A DNA stretch of 63,344 nt from an uncultured Treponema sp. (GCA_945877425.1 CAMCRZ010000014.1:1-63344), one strand, 5' to 3'; counted from the stretch's first letter, positions 15,551 to 24,620 are shown. Program-made: numbers and translations. Notes: a model not told the origin generated them from the letters alone.

Positions 15551-15958
15551 ATGTCTAAAGAAAATGAAAATTTAACTGTATTTGGAAAAGAAACAGAATT
15601 TAACGGGGTTTTGGAGTTTACTGACAGCCTTGTTATAACTGGAAAATTTAACGGAACTATAAATGCAACAGGCACTTTGGAAATAGACAAATCTGCTGTA
15701 TGTAAAGTTGATTCAATTTCTGCTGAATCAGTTGTAGTTTCCGGGCAGGTAGAAGGCAATATAAACGGTTCAAAAAGTGTAGAACTTTGCAACGGAAGCT
15801 GCGTAACAGGCGACATTCATACATCAAGAATAAGAATAGCAGATAACGTAGAATTTGAAGGCGAAGTTTCCATGATTGAAGGTGACGTTGATATTTTTTC
15901 TGTAGCTTCCAGTGAATATAAAAACGCTTTGCTTATAAAGTCCAGTGAAGCAAGGTAA
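15551..15958 (+). CDS. Bactofilin (polymer-forming cytoskeletal protein)
   Basis: A 135-residue bactofilin. The central beta-helical domain (about residues 20-105) has the family's repeating pattern of hydrophobic and Gly/Asn turns (SLVITGKFNGTINATG, VVVSGQVEGNINGS). Short, flexible ends flank it. Bactofilins self-assemble into filaments and, in spirochaetes and Caulobacter, act in cell shape and envelope organisation. No partner peptidase gene is adjacent. The start codon appears leaderless. No terminator was seen before the suf promoter. Confidence 0.9.
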   Translation: MSKENENLTVFGKETEFNGVLEFTDSLVITGKFNGTINATGTLEIDKSAVCKVDSISAESVVVSGQVEGNINGSKSVELCNGSCVTGDIHTSRIRIADNVEFEGEVSMIEGDVDIFSVASSEYKNALLIKSSEAR

Positions 15959-16006
15959 AATTTTTATAAAACTATTGCCTGATTATAGAAAAATAATTAT
16001 ATTTTA

Positions 16007-16037
16007 TTTACAGTTTACCTATTCTTTTACTAGTAAA
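16007..16037 (+). promoter_or_regulatory. suf operon promoter overlapped by a perfect palindrome
   Basis: -35 TTTACA (16007-16012) and -10 CTAGTA or TAGTAA (16030-16036) are 17-18 bases apart. The -10 lies inside the perfect 12-bp palindrome TTTACTAGTAAA (16026-16037). A protein bound there would block RNA polymerase, so this is a good operator candidate for an iron-sulfur or iron-responsive regulator. Confidence 0.5.
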
Positions 16038-16083
16038 TTATTTAAAAAGTTTAGTTTTGTATTTTAATGTTAAGGAAATAAAA

Positions 16084-16968
16084 ATGGCAGAATTGCTGAA
16101 AATTGAAAATTTAAGTACTGATATTAACGGAAAATCCATTCTTAAAGACATAAATCTTACTGTAAATCCCGGCGAAACTCATGTTCTTATGGGACCGAAC
16201 GGAGCAGGAAAATCAACTTTAGGCTACACTTTAATGGGCAGCCCTGAATATGAAGTTACATCGGGAAAAATCATTTTTGATGGGGAAGATATTACAGGCG
16301 AAAGTGCTGATGCAAGGGCAAAGAAAGGCATTTTCTTAAGTTTTCAGGAACCTCTTGAAGTTCCGGGCATTTCTCTTGAAAGCTTTATCCGCTCTTCTCT
16401 GACACAAGTAACAGGTACAAAAATCAAACTTTTTGCCTTTAAAAAAGAACTGGAAAAATGCATGGATATTCTTAACATGAATCATTCCTATGCTGAACGT
16501 GATTTAAACGTAGGTTTTTCCGGCGGCGAAAAAAAGAAAAGTGAAATCCTTCAGCTTTTAATGCTTAAGCCTAAACTTGCAGTTCTTGACGAAACAGATT
16601 CAGGTCTTGACGTAGATGCCGTCCGTACAGTTTCAAAAGGAATTCAGGAATATCAGAAAGCAACAGGCGGCTCTCTTTTAATTATAACTCACTCAACACG
16701 TATTCTTGAAAGCTTAAACGTAGACAAGGCTCACATTATGGTAAAGGGCCATCTTGTTTACACCGGAGACGGTTCTCTTGTTCAGAAAATTAACGAAGAA
16801 GGATTTGAACAGTTTATTCCTCAGGAAGTAAAAGATGCAGAACGTAAGGAAAAACTCGCTGCTGCTGCAAAAAATGCAATGGACGCTGTAAAAGCCAGTG
16901 CTGCCCGTGAGCTTGAAGGTATGAGCATGGAGCAGGTTAAGGCTGAAATTAAGGGAGGCAGAATATAA
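16084..16968 (+). CDS. sufC: Fe-S assembly ATPase SufC
   Basis: A 294-residue ABC-type ATPase of the SufBCD scaffold. Walker A is GPNGAGKST, the signature is FSGGEKKKSE and the Walker B region is LAVLDETDSGLD. SufC binds SufB and SufD and drives Fe-S cluster assembly in the cytosol. Typical SufC has about 250 residues; here an extra C-terminal tail of about 45 residues, rich in Ala, Lys and Glu, follows the ATPase core. The start is the ATG at 16084 after AAGGAAAT rather than the upstream in-frame ATG at 16057. The stop overlaps the sufB start (TAATG). Confidence 0.95.
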   Translation: MAELLKIENLSTDINGKSILKDINLTVNPGETHVLMGPNGAGKSTLGYTLMGSPEYEVTSGKIIFDGEDITGESADARAKKGIFLSFQEPLEVPGISLESFIRSSLTQVTGTKIKLFAFKKELEKCMDILNMNHSYAERDLNVGFSGGEKKKSEILQLLMLKPKLAVLDETDSGLDVDAVRTVSKGIQEYQKATGGSLLIITHSTRILESLNVDKAHIMVKGHLVYTGDGSLVQKINEEGFEQFIPQEVKDAERKEKLAAAAKNAMDAVKASAARELEGMSMEQVKAEIKGGRI

Positions 16969-18395
16969 TGGCTGACCAAAGTGAAGGAAAAAAATCACAG
17001 GTTGCCGACATTAACCGTTCCCTTTACGATTTTCGTTATGAAGAAAGTGATAAGGATTTTTACAGAATTCGTGCCGGCCTGGATGAATCAATTGTTGCAA
17101 AAATTTCAGAAGAAAAAAATGACCCTGAATGGATGAAGGAATGGCGCCTGAAATGTCTTCGTCTGTACAATCAGATAAATGAACCGGAATGGGGTCCTGA
17201 TATAAAAGATCTTGACATTCAGAAAATCGTTACTTACGTCAAGCCTAAAACAGAAATGGCAGCTAAATGGAATGACGTTCCTGATGACATAAAAAATACT
17301 TTCGAAAAGCTTGGTATTCCTGAAGCAGAGCGTTTAAGTCTGGCAGGCGTTGGCGCCCAGTATGACAGCGAACTTGTTTACCACAATGTACAGGAAGAAG
17401 TTGCAGCCCAAGGTGTAGTTTACGTTGGTTTTGAAGAAGCACTTAAATCAGAAAAGTGGGGACCAATGGTAAAGGAATACTTTATGCATTTAGTTCCTCC
17501 TTCAGATCATAAATTTGCAGCTTTGCACGGTGCTTTGTGGAGCGGCGGAAGTTTTGTGTACGTGCCGAAAAATGTAAAGGTAAAAATTCCACTTCAGTCA
17601 TATTTCCGTTTAAATGCTGCAGGAGCCGGTCAGTTTGAACATACGCTTATTATAGTTGATGAAGGTGCTGATCTTCACTTTATAGAAGGCTGTTCTGCTC
17701 CAAAATATAATGTTGCAAATCTTCATGCAGGATGTGTCGAACTGTACGTTAAGAAAAATGCACGACTGCGCTACTCGACAATTGAAAACTGGTCAAAAAA
17801 TATGTACAACTTAAACACAAAACGTGCAATTGTTGAAGAAAAAGGCCGTATGGAATGGGTTAGCGGAAGTTTCGGAAGCCACGTTTCATATCTTTATCCT
17901 ACTACCATTCTAAAAGGCGACGGTTCAACTTGTGAATTTACAGGAATTACTTTTGCAGGAAAAGGTCAGAATCTTGATACAGGCGCAAAAATGATTCACA
18001 TTGGAAAAAACACATCAACTGTCATAAATACAAAATCCATTTCCAAAAGCGGTGGAATATGCACTTACAGAAGTTCCATTGAAGTAAAGGAAAATGCCAA
18101 ACATTCGAAAGCAAGCGTTGACTGTTCAAGTTTAATGCTTGACGACGAAAGCCGCAGCGATACTGTTCCTGCAATGGACATTCACACTGATGACTGCGAT
18201 ATAGGTCATGAAGCAAAAATCGGACGTATTTCAAACAAGGCAATATTTTACCTTATGAGCCGCGGTATAAGTGAAGAAGATGCCCGTGCAATGATTGTAA
18301 GCGGTTTTGCAAATCCTGTAAGCAAGGAACTTCCTCTTGAATATGCCGTTGAAATGAACAATCTTATCCAGCTTGAAATGAAAGGTTCTATGTAA
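16968..18395 (+). CDS. sufB: Fe-S assembly scaffold SufB
   Basis: A 475-residue SufB with the conserved C-terminal beta-helix and ending. Recognisable blocks are PPSDHKFAALHGALWSGG, EGCSAPKY, the VDCSSLMLDD region and DIGHEAKIGRIS. SufB is the scaffold on which clusters are built and accepts sulfur from SufS/SufU. Start and stop positions fit the usual 465-480 residues. It overlaps sufC by one base and is followed 11 nt later by sufD, consistent with one operon. Confidence 0.96.
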   Translation: MADQSEGKKSQVADINRSLYDFRYEESDKDFYRIRAGLDESIVAKISEEKNDPEWMKEWRLKCLRLYNQINEPEWGPDIKDLDIQKIVTYVKPKTEMAAKWNDVPDDIKNTFEKLGIPEAERLSLAGVGAQYDSELVYHNVQEEVAAQGVVYVGFEEALKSEKWGPMVKEYFMHLVPPSDHKFAALHGALWSGGSFVYVPKNVKVKIPLQSYFRLNAAGAGQFEHTLIIVDEGADLHFIEGCSAPKYNVANLHAGCVELYVKKNARLRYSTIENWSKNMYNLNTKRAIVEEKGRMEWVSGSFGSHVSYLYPTTILKGDGSTCEFTGITFAGKGQNLDTGAKMIHIGKNTSTVINTKSISKSGGICTYRSSIEVKENAKHSKASVDCSSLMLDDESRSDTVPAMDIHTDDCDIGHEAKIGRISNKAIFYLMSRGISEEDARAMIVSGFANPVSKELPLEYAVEMNNLIQLEMKGSM

Positions 18396-18406
18396 GGAAG
18401 GTGAGT

Positions 18407-19507
18407 ATGAGTACAGAATTAAATGTTGATGTAAATCAGTTTCCAAGCCTTACCTGGAATTTTCTTAAAATAAACAGAACTCATCTGAATACGGTACTTG
18501 AAAAAGATTCAGGCTTTACTGCAATTGCCGGAAATGATGAAATAGATTTAAAGGAAGTTGATTTTTCTGCAGTCAGTTCAGAAGTTAGGGAGATTGAAAC
18601 AGGCTTAGGCAAATCTTTTGACAAGGCTTTTGATGATTTTTCACAAAACGGTAAAACTGTTGTGGTAAATCTTCCTGAATCAAAGGGCTGTGCTTCTTAC
18701 CATAAAGTAAAAATTCTTCTTGAACAGCTGGACTGTGAAACTAAGGCAAAGGATTTTGTCATTCACGGTGAAAAAAACAGTTGCGGCATGGTCTTATTTA
18801 CTTTTAAAAACGGTCAGCTTAACAATGGAACTCTTGGCGTAAGAATCCGTGTTGTTGCAGAAGAAAATGCAGACATAAAAATCTGTCTTGTAAATCTTTT
18901 GGGAAACAAAGTAATTCATTTTGTAAGTTTAGGTTCACTTGTAAAAGACAATGCCTGTGTTGACGTAACGGAACTTCAGCTTGGCGGAGAAAAAGTTTAC
19001 TCAGGAAATTTCCAGCAGCTTTCCGGCTACAAGTCAAAATGTACAGGCCATACGGCATACCTTGCCCGCTTTAACTCTTCTTTCGACTTTAACTACGTTG
19101 CAAATCACACTGGAAGGGAAACAGAAAGCTTTATGGCTTGCGACGGTGTTGCAGATGACAATGCTGAAAAAGTGTGGCGTGGAACAATTAACTTTGTAAA
19201 AGGCTGTGCTGAATCAAAAGGTGATGAGCAGGAAAACGTACTTCTTCTTTCGCCGAAAGTTGTAAACAAAACTTTACCTGTTATCCTTTGTGATGAAGAA
19301 GCTGTAGAAGGACGTCACGGTGCATCTATAGGCAAGGTTGGAAGTGATATGCTGTTTTATCTTCAGAGCAGAGGCGTTACGGAAAAAGAAGCCCAGCGTC
19401 TTATGGTTATGGCAAAAATCAATTCAGTGTGCCGTTACATCACTGATGATGAAACTGTTCAGGACGTAAACTCTTACCTTAACGAAATTTTCGGGGAAAA
19501 AGATTAA
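18407..19507 (+). CDS. sufD: Fe-S assembly protein SufD
   Basis: A 366-residue SufB/SufD-family protein, more diverged than sufB. The C-terminal half matches SufD: GRETESFMACDGVADDNAEKVWRGTINF, RHGASIGKVGSDMLFYLQSRGVTEKEA. SufD pairs with SufB and SufC and is linked to iron entry. An upstream in-frame GTG (18401) is part of the ribosome binding region; the ATG at 18407 follows AAGGAAGG. It is within the sufCBDSU operon. Confidence 0.92.
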   Translation: MSTELNVDVNQFPSLTWNFLKINRTHLNTVLEKDSGFTAIAGNDEIDLKEVDFSAVSSEVREIETGLGKSFDKAFDDFSQNGKTVVVNLPESKGCASYHKVKILLEQLDCETKAKDFVIHGEKNSCGMVLFTFKNGQLNNGTLGVRIRVVAEENADIKICLVNLLGNKVIHFVSLGSLVKDNACVDVTELQLGGEKVYSGNFQQLSGYKSKCTGHTAYLARFNSSFDFNYVANHTGRETESFMACDGVADDNAEKVWRGTINFVKGCAESKGDEQENVLLLSPKVVNKTLPVILCDEEAVEGRHGASIGKVGSDMLFYLQSRGVTEKEAQRLMVMAKINSVCRYITDDETVQDVNSYLNEIFGEKD

Positions 19508-19541
19508 TTTTAATATATAAAAAACAAGGTTCGGTAAAAAA

Positions 19542-20780
19542 ATGGATACTTCATTATTCAGAAAAGATTTTAAAATATTCAGCAGCCCTTTAAATAAAGA
19601 CTTGATTTATTTTGACAACGCAGCAACTTCTCAGCGGCCTGAATGTGTAAATGAAGCAGTTTCTGAGTTTTACGACAACCATAATGCAAATCCTCTCAGG
19701 GGACTTTACGGTTTAAGTGTTCGTGCAACTGAAATATATGAAGAAGCAAGGGAAACTGTTGCAGGATTTTTAAATGCATCAGAAAGCAGCGAAATTATTT
19801 TTACAAGAAATGCAACTGAAAGCTTAAACCTTGCAGCCTGTTCTTACGGAATGTCATTTGTTGAAGAAGGCGATGAAATTGTCATAAGTTCCATGGAGCA
19901 TCATTCGAATATACTTCCCTGGCAGATGGTCTGCAATGCAAAAAAGGCTAAGCTTGTATGGCTTGAGTGCAATGAAGAAGGCGTAATTTCTCCTCAGGAA
20001 TATAAGCAGAAAATTACATCTAAAACAAAAATAGTTTCAATTGCCCACGTAAGCAATGTTTTTGGAGTTACGAATCCTGTAAAGGAAATATCAGATTATG
20101 CTCATAAAACAGGCAATGGAGGAAAGGGTGCAGTTGTTATAGTTGACGGTGCCCAGTCTGTTCCTCACATGAAAGTTGACGTTCAGGCTCTTGGTGCTGA
20201 TTTTTTTGCATTCAGCGGACACAAATGTCTTGGACCTATGGGAATAGGCGCACTTTACGGAAAGCGTGAACTTCTTGAAAAAATGCCTCCGTTTTTAAGA
20301 GGCGGCGAAATGATTGAATACGTAACACGTGAAAGCGCAACTTTTGCAGAAGTGCCTCATAAATTTGAAGCAGGAACTGTAAATGCAGGCGGTGCAGCAG
20401 GTCTTGCCCAAGCGTTGAAATATCTTCAGCAGGTTGGTCTTGAAAATATTGAATCTAGCGACAACGAACTTACTTCAATTATAATGGACGGAATTAAAAA
20501 CATTCCTCACGTACATGTTATTGGAAGCAGCAGAAGCGAAAATCACTGCGGAATAATTACTTTTACAATTGATGACGTTCACCCTCACGACATTGCTTCC
20601 ATGCTTGACTCTGAAAACATTGCAATCAGGGCAGGACATCATTGTGCCCAGCCTTTAATGCAGAAACTTGGTGTGGGAAGTACGGCAAGGGCAAGCCTTT
20701 ACTTTTACAATACAAAAAAAGAAGCTGAAATTTTTCTTGAAAAGCTTGCAAAAGTCCGTTCATTTATGGGACTTGACTAA
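19542..20780 (+). CDS. sufS: Cysteine desulfurase SufS
   Basis: A 412-residue PLP-dependent class V aminotransferase that takes sulfur from cysteine to form a persulfide. The PLP lysine is in SGHKCLGP and the catalytic cysteine in RAGHHCAQPL. The N-terminal DNAATSQRP and the MEHHSNILPW blocks are typical of SufS (group II desulfurases). It is followed 12 nt later by sufU, its usual zinc-dependent sulfur acceptor. Length agrees with the family. Confidence 0.96.
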   Translation: MDTSLFRKDFKIFSSPLNKDLIYFDNAATSQRPECVNEAVSEFYDNHNANPLRGLYGLSVRATEIYEEARETVAGFLNASESSEIIFTRNATESLNLAACSYGMSFVEEGDEIVISSMEHHSNILPWQMVCNAKKAKLVWLECNEEGVISPQEYKQKITSKTKIVSIAHVSNVFGVTNPVKEISDYAHKTGNGGKGAVVIVDGAQSVPHMKVDVQALGADFFAFSGHKCLGPMGIGALYGKRELLEKMPPFLRGGEMIEYVTRESATFAEVPHKFEAGTVNAGGAAGLAQALKYLQQVGLENIESSDNELTSIIMDGIKNIPHVHVIGSSRSENHCGIITFTIDDVHPHDIASMLDSENIAIRAGHHCAQPLMQKLGVGSTARASLYFYNTKKEAEIFLEKLAKVRSFMGLD

Positions 20781-20792
20781 AAGAGGTTTAAA

Positions 20793-21272
20793 ATGGATTT
20801 AAAATCACTTTATCAGGAAATTCTTAACGAACATAATTTAAGGCCTTCTCACAAAGGCGTTATTGAAAACGCAACATTTACGCTTCAGGGAGTAAATCCA
20901 AGCTGCGGGGACAACATTTACCTTCAGCTTAAAGTTGATGATAAGGGAATCATTACTGACGGAACTTTTAACGGTTCTGGCTGTGCAATTTCCCAGTCTT
21001 CAGTTGACATGATGCTTGATGACATAATCGGAAAGTCAAAGGAAGAAGCATTGCGTCTTGCCGGTCTTTTTATGGACATGATTCAGGGAAAGGAAACTGA
21101 TGATTCTAAAATCGAAGAGCTGGACGAAGCTGCTGCACTTAAAAATATCCGTACAATGCCTGCCCGTGTAAAATGCGCTGTTCTTGGCTGGCACACAATG
21201 GAAGAAATGCTCAGAAACAACGTTACTTGCGGCAACGGAACTGAAAGTCACTGTTCAACTGAAAGCATATAG
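20793..21272 (+). CDS. sufU: SufU-type sulfur acceptor
   Basis: A 159-residue IscU/SufU-fold protein. The conserved cysteines occur in NPSCGDN (about residue 38), GSGCAISQSS (about 64) and ARVKCAVLGWHT (about 128). The GSGCAISQ block with the insertion before the last cysteine is typical of SufU, which acts as a zinc-bound sulfurtransferase to SufBCD rather than as a scaffold. The last 16 residues are a Cys/His/Thr-rich tail (TCGNGTESHCSTESI), unusual for the family. It ends the sufCBDSU operon; no SufE, SufA or IscR is visible. Confidence 0.93.
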   Translation: MDLKSLYQEILNEHNLRPSHKGVIENATFTLQGVNPSCGDNIYLQLKVDDKGIITDGTFNGSGCAISQSSVDMMLDDIIGKSKEEALRLAGLFMDMIQGKETDDSKIEELDEAAALKNIRTMPARVKCAVLGWHTMEEMLRNNVTCGNGTESHCSTESI

Positions 21273-21297
21273 TTTTTCTGCAAAAATCAAATAAAAT

Positions 21298-21347
21298 AGC
21301 GGACAGATTAAGTTTTATGCATTAGGCACTGAACCTGACTGTCCGCT
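21298..21347. terminator. Shared hairpin between convergent sufU and HU genes
   Basis: Perfect 9-bp arms AGCGGACAG (21298-21306) and CTGTCCGCT (21339-21347) with a 32-base loop. On the minus strand the stem is followed by ATTTTATTTGATTTTT, so it could end the HU transcript. Confidence 0.55.
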
Positions 21348-21379
21348 TAAATATTTAAATTAAATCTGACAAAATAGAA

Positions 21380-21658
21380 TTATTTCTTGTTAACAGCATC
21401 TTTAAGGGCTTTTCCAGCCTTGAATTTTGGAGCCTTAGAAGCAGCAATCTTTATTTTTTCTTTTGTTAAAGGATTAATTCCTTCTCTTGCAGCTCTTTCT
21501 GTTACAGAAAATGTTCCAAATCCTACAAGAGCAACGTCTTCTCCGTTAGACAAAGCTTTAGTTACATTTTCAATAAATGATTTAAGGGCAGCTTCTGAAT
21601 CCTTTTTAGAAAGACCGGTGTCTTTGTTGATTGCGTCTACTAATTCTGATTTGTTCAT
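21380..21658 (-). CDS. hup: HU DNA-binding protein
   Basis: A 92-residue HU: MNKSELVDAINKDTGLSKKDSEAAL, the VGFGTFSVTERAAREGINP arm and the ending KFKAGKALKDAVNKK. HU bends DNA non-specifically and organises the nucleoid. The ATG follows GGGAG. The 5' leader is unusually long (about 175 nt) and structured; see the separate entry. The protein length and arm are standard, unlike the divergent HU/IHF-like protein at 15150. Confidence 0.95.
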   Translation of the reverse strand: MNKSELVDAINKDTGLSKKDSEAALKSFIENVTKALSNGEDVALVGFGTFSVTERAAREGINPLTKEKIKIAASKAPKFKAGKALKDAVNKK

Positions 21659-21845
21659 TTAAAATCTCCCAACTGACTTTTTAAGTGCTTCCCTAATGTT
21701 GCAGCGCAAGTGCCTGCCGGAAAACACAGAATATAAGGAAGTCTGCAACGCAAACTTGTGCAGAAAAACTTCCATGCCTTTGAGACAGGCTTTTACTGCA
21801 CTTTCCTGTTTTTATATTTTGTCATAAGTCTAGAGTTTCATTATA
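21659..21845 (-). promoter_or_regulatory. Long structured leader of the HU gene with -10 TATAAT
   Basis: On the minus strand a TATAAT (21840-21845) lies about 182 nt before the HU start codon, with a weak -35. The transcript would contain a GCCT...AGGC hairpin (near 21775-21789) and two mutually exclusive foldings: GGAAGT with a split CTGC paired to GCAGACTTCC, or the compact AAGTTTGC-GTT-GCAGACTT hairpin. Near-copies of AAGTGCYT (21675-21712) lie closer to the start codon. This is the form of a cis-acting regulatory leader. The rest of the 21659-21992 gap is AT-rich and holds no gene. Confidence 0.45.
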
Positions 21846-21948
21846 ACTTTAAAAATTACATAATTCTAGTAGCAGAAGGGTATAAAACAAGGGTTTTAGT
21901 AAAAATAATAATTTTTTAAATTTTTTTTGCTGATTTTTAAAAAATCTA

Positions 21949-21977
21949 TTGACACTTTTTTTTGTATTTGGTACATT
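21949..21977 (+). promoter_or_regulatory. Promoter of the tRNA-Val/tRNA-Pro pair
   Basis: Perfect -35 TTGACA (21949-21954), 17-base spacer, -10 TACATT (21972-21977), 15 bases before the first tRNA base. Confidence 0.75.
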
Positions 21978-21992
21978 TATATCACTTCGTAT

Positions 21993-22066
21993 GGAGGATT
22001 AGCTCAGCTGGTACGAGCGTCTGGTTTACACCCAGAATGTCGGGGGTTCGATCCCCTCATCCTCCA
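21993..22066 (+). tRNA. tRNA-Val (anticodon TAC)
   Basis: The acceptor arms GGAGGAT and ATCCTCC pair perfectly, with A as discriminator. The anticodon stem TCTGG/CCAGA encloses the loop TTTACAC, giving anticodon TAC. The T arm is GGGGG-TTCGATC-CCCTC-like. CCA is not encoded. It reads valine GTA/GTG codons. Confidence 0.95.
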
Positions 22067-22072
22067 TATTAT

Positions 22073-22145
<73 letters not shown>

Positions 22146-22150
22146 CTTTT

Positions 22151-22178
22151 AGCTTACGGTTTGTAAGCTTTTTTTTTA
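22151..22178 (+). terminator. Intrinsic terminator of the tRNA pair
   Basis: Perfect stem AGCTTAC-GGTTT-GTAAGCT (22151-22169) followed by a T run. Confidence 0.85.
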
Positions 22179-22243
22179 TAAATTATAAGTTAATCAGTTA
22201 AAATCCTTTCAGCATTTCTTTTTTTGTTTCCTGACATTTTTAG

Positions 22244-22272
22244 TTGACAAGTGATAATTTTAAATCTAGTAT
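22244..22272 (+). promoter_or_regulatory. Promoter of rho with a long leader
   Basis: Perfect -35 TTGACA (22244-22249), 17-base spacer, -10 TAGTAT (22267-22272). The start near 22279 leaves a leader of about 138 nt before the rho ATG. It has a C-containing, weakly structured stretch near 22281-22320, suitable for Rho autoregulation, although no specific attenuator could be defined. Confidence 0.65.
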
Positions 22273-22416
22273 TTTATTACAGGTTTTTGAAACTGTCTGA
22301 AAGCCTGCTGACTGATTCTTTAATTATATCATCAATTTATTTTAGGTAATTTTTTTGAAATCCACATTATTACTATTTTTTTATATCTATTTATTTAACT
22401 CAATGGAGAAAATAAA

Positions 22417-24252
22417 ATGCCATTTATGAAGCGCAAATCTGAAACAAATGAAGCATCGGAAAATCAGGTTGAAAACGAAAAAAGCGAACAGCTGGAACAT
22501 ACAGCCGCAGAAAGTACTGCCGAAACTGTTGCCGAAACTGCTGCAGAAGAAAAGCCTAAAGTTGTCCGCAAAAGACGTGTCGTAAAAAAAGAAGTGCCTG
22601 CTGAAAAATCAGAAACAGCTGATTCTGGAGAAAATCCTTCTGCTGAAGAAAATGCCGGCGCTGAAAAATCGGAAAATACAGAAGATGCAGCAGCTTCTTC
22701 TTCAAGTGAAGAAAACAATTCCGGCAGTTCAGAAGAAAATGCAGGAGAAAACGGTTCTGCTTCTGGAGAAAATTCATCTAGGGAAAAAGGTCAGAACTTC
22801 CAGGGAACTAACCGCCGGTGGGTTAACAGCAGCCGCTACGGCAATAACCGCAGCAACAGGCGTTACGGCAATAATTACAGAAATAATGGCAACTATGAGC
22901 GTAACCTTCAGGCTCGTCTTGAAGCAGTTGAAGCTGCCCAGAGAATTGAAAATCCTGAAGAATATGAATCTAAGCCTCGTCTTGAAATCAACGAGCTTAC
23001 TAAAATGAGTATGATTGAACTGAGAAATCTTGCAACTCAGTACGGTCTTCTTGCTGATGATCTTGCACCAATGAAAAAGCAGGATCTTATTTTCAGCATT
23101 CTTAAAGCACACACAGAACACGGAGGAATTATTTTTGCAAGCGGTGCTCTTGAAATTCTTCCTGACGGATATGGATTTTTAAGAAGTCCGCAGAATTCTT
23201 ATCTTCCCGGACCTGATGACATTTACATTTCACCAAGCCAGATCCGTCTTTTTAATCTTAAAACCGGCGATACAATTTACGGTCAGACAAGAAGCCCTAG
23301 GGAAGGAGAAAAATTCTTTGCATTGCTGCGTATAGAAAGCGTAAATTTTGACGACCCTAGAGTTGCCCAGACAAGAATTCCTTTTGAAAACCTTACGCCT
23401 CTTTATCCTAACGAAAAATTCCATCTTGAAACTGTTTCAACTGAATTAAGTACAAGAATAGTTGATCTTTTTGTTCCTATTGGAAAAGGTCAGCGCCTTT
23501 TGATAGTTGCTCCTCCGAAAGCAGGTAAGACTACTTTAATGCAGAAAATTGCAAATGCAATCACTTCAAATAATCCTGACGTTTATCTTATTGTGCTTTT
23601 GATTGATGAACGCCCTGAAGAAGTTACGGAAATGGAGCGCTCTATAAATGCAGAAGTTATTTCTTCTACTTTTGACGAACAGGCTACACGTCACGTTCAG
23701 GTTGCAGAAATGGTTCTTGAAAAGGCAAAGCGTCTTGTTGAGCATAAAAAAGATGTAGTTATATTCCTTGATTCAATTACCCGTCTTGCAAGAGCTTACA
23801 ACCAGACTGTTCCTACAAGCGGTAAGGTTCTTTCCGGCGGTGTTGATTCAAATGCACTTCACAAGCCTAAGAGATTTTTCGGTGCAGCACGTAATGTTGA
23901 AGAAGGCGGAAGCCTTACCATTATTTCTACTTCTCTTGTGGAAACAGGAAGCCGCATGGACGAAGTTATTTTTGAAGAATTTAAGGGAACAGGAAACAGC
24001 GAAATTGACCTTGACAGAAAGCTTGCTGAAAAGCGTCTTTTCCCTGCAATCAACATTAAGAAATCGGGAACACGTAGGGAAGAGCTTCTTCTTACTGAAA
24101 CTGAATTGCAGCGTATGTGGATTTTAAGAAAAGCATTAAATCCTATGGAAGATGCCGATATGCTTGAAGTTATCATGACAAACATGAAGAAAACTAAAGA
24201 CAATAACGCTTTCCTTTCCAGCATGAATACAGGAACTGCAGCTATTGACTAA
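22417..24252 (+). CDS. rho: Transcription termination factor Rho with long disordered N-terminal extension
   Basis: A 611-residue Rho. The conserved part starts near residue 185 ([18 protein letters not shown]) and contains the RNA-binding cold-shock fold ([14 protein letters not shown]), Walker [10 protein letters not shown], Walker [11 protein letters not shown], the Q-loop/R-loop region ([21 protein letters not shown]) and the C-terminal [10 protein letters not shown]. coli Rho has 419 residues. Here about 185 extra residues precede the core: an acidic Glu/Ala/Ser-rich part (residues 1-130) interrupted by a basic patch ([10 protein letters not shown]), then an Arg/Asn/Tyr-rich stretch ([21 protein letters not shown]). 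Such extensions in other bacteria bind extra RNA or drive condensation. The ATG follows GGAGAA. Confidence 0.96.
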   Translation: MPFMKRKSETNEASENQVENEKSEQLEHTAAESTAETVAETAAEEKPKVVRKRRVVKKEVPAEKSETADSGENPSAEENAGAEKSENTEDAAASSSSEENNSGSSEENAGENGSASGENSSREKGQNFQGTNRRWVNSSRYGNNRSNRRYGNNYRNNGNYERNLQARLEAVEAAQRIENPEEYESKPRLEINELTKMSMIELRNLATQYGLLADDLAPMKKQDLIFSILKAHTEHGGIIFASGALEILPDGYGFLRSPQNSYLPGPDDIYISPSQIRLFNLKTGDTIYGQTRSPREGEKFFALLRIESVNFDDPRVAQTRIPFENLTPLYPNEKFHLETVSTELSTRIVDLFVPIGKGQRLLIVAPPKAGKTTLMQKIANAITSNNPDVYLIVLLIDERPEEVTEMERSINAEVISSTFDEQATRHVQVAEMVLEKAKRLVEHKKDVVIFLDSITRLARAYNQTVPTSGKVLSGGVDSNALHKPKRFFGAARNVEEGGSLTIISTSLVETGSRMDEVIFEEFKGTGNSEIDLDRKLAEKRLFPAINIKKSGTRREELLLTETELQRMWILRKALNPMEDADMLEVIMTNMKKTKDNNAFLSSMNTGTAAID

Positions 24253-24273
24253 AGAACATTGATTAAATATAAT
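24245..24273 (+). promoter_or_regulatory. Promoter of rpmE overlapping the rho stop codon
   Basis: -35 TTGACT (24245-24250) includes part of the rho stop codon; 17 bases later is a perfect -10 TATAAT (24268-24273). The rpmE leader would be about 94 nt. It contains CCTGTT...AAGAACAGG arms (24334-24339 and 24356-24364); the 3' arm covers part of the AGGAG ribosome binding site (24362-24366). Confidence 0.6.
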
Positions 24274-24373
24274 TCTAGAACAATTTTTATCTTGTGATGG
24301 TGATTTGATTATCTGGGGCTTTTAGATTCAATGCCTGTTTTCTTCATCATCGGGCAAGAACAGGAGTTAAATT

Positions 24374-24586
24374 ATGAAAAAGGGAATTCACCCGGAGTAC
24401 AAACTTACAAAAATTACTTGTGTTTGCGGTAACGTTATTGAAACAAGCTCAACTGTAGAAAACATCCACGTTGAAATTTGTTCTGCATGCCACCCGTTCT
24501 ACACAGGAAAGCAGAAACTTGTTGATACAACAGGTCGTATCGATCGCTTCAACAAGCGCTACGGCATGAAGGCAGAAGCTAAATAA
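24374..24586 (+). CDS. rpmE: 50S ribosomal protein L31, zinc-binding form
   Basis: A 70-residue L31 of the zinc-binding (C+) type: MKKGIHPEY start, CVCG at about residues 16-19 and CSACH at about 36-40, then [25 protein letters not shown]31 links the 50S and 30S subunits. The gene follows rho, a common neighbour in bacteria. A hairpin in the leader overlaps its ribosome binding site, so translation may be controlled. A strong terminator follows. Confidence 0.97.
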   Translation: MKKGIHPEYKLTKITCVCGNVIETSSTVENIHVEICSACHPFYTGKQKLVDTTGRIDRFNKRYGMKAEAK

Positions 24587-24620
24587 TTTTCTGTACTGTA
24601 GTTTGTAATAAACTGAAAAG

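Noticed and set aside
22464..23121. Minus-strand and +2 frames within the 5' part of rho
   Set aside because: They arise from the low-complexity GAA/GCA-rich coding of the Rho extension; the rho frame is clearly the real one.
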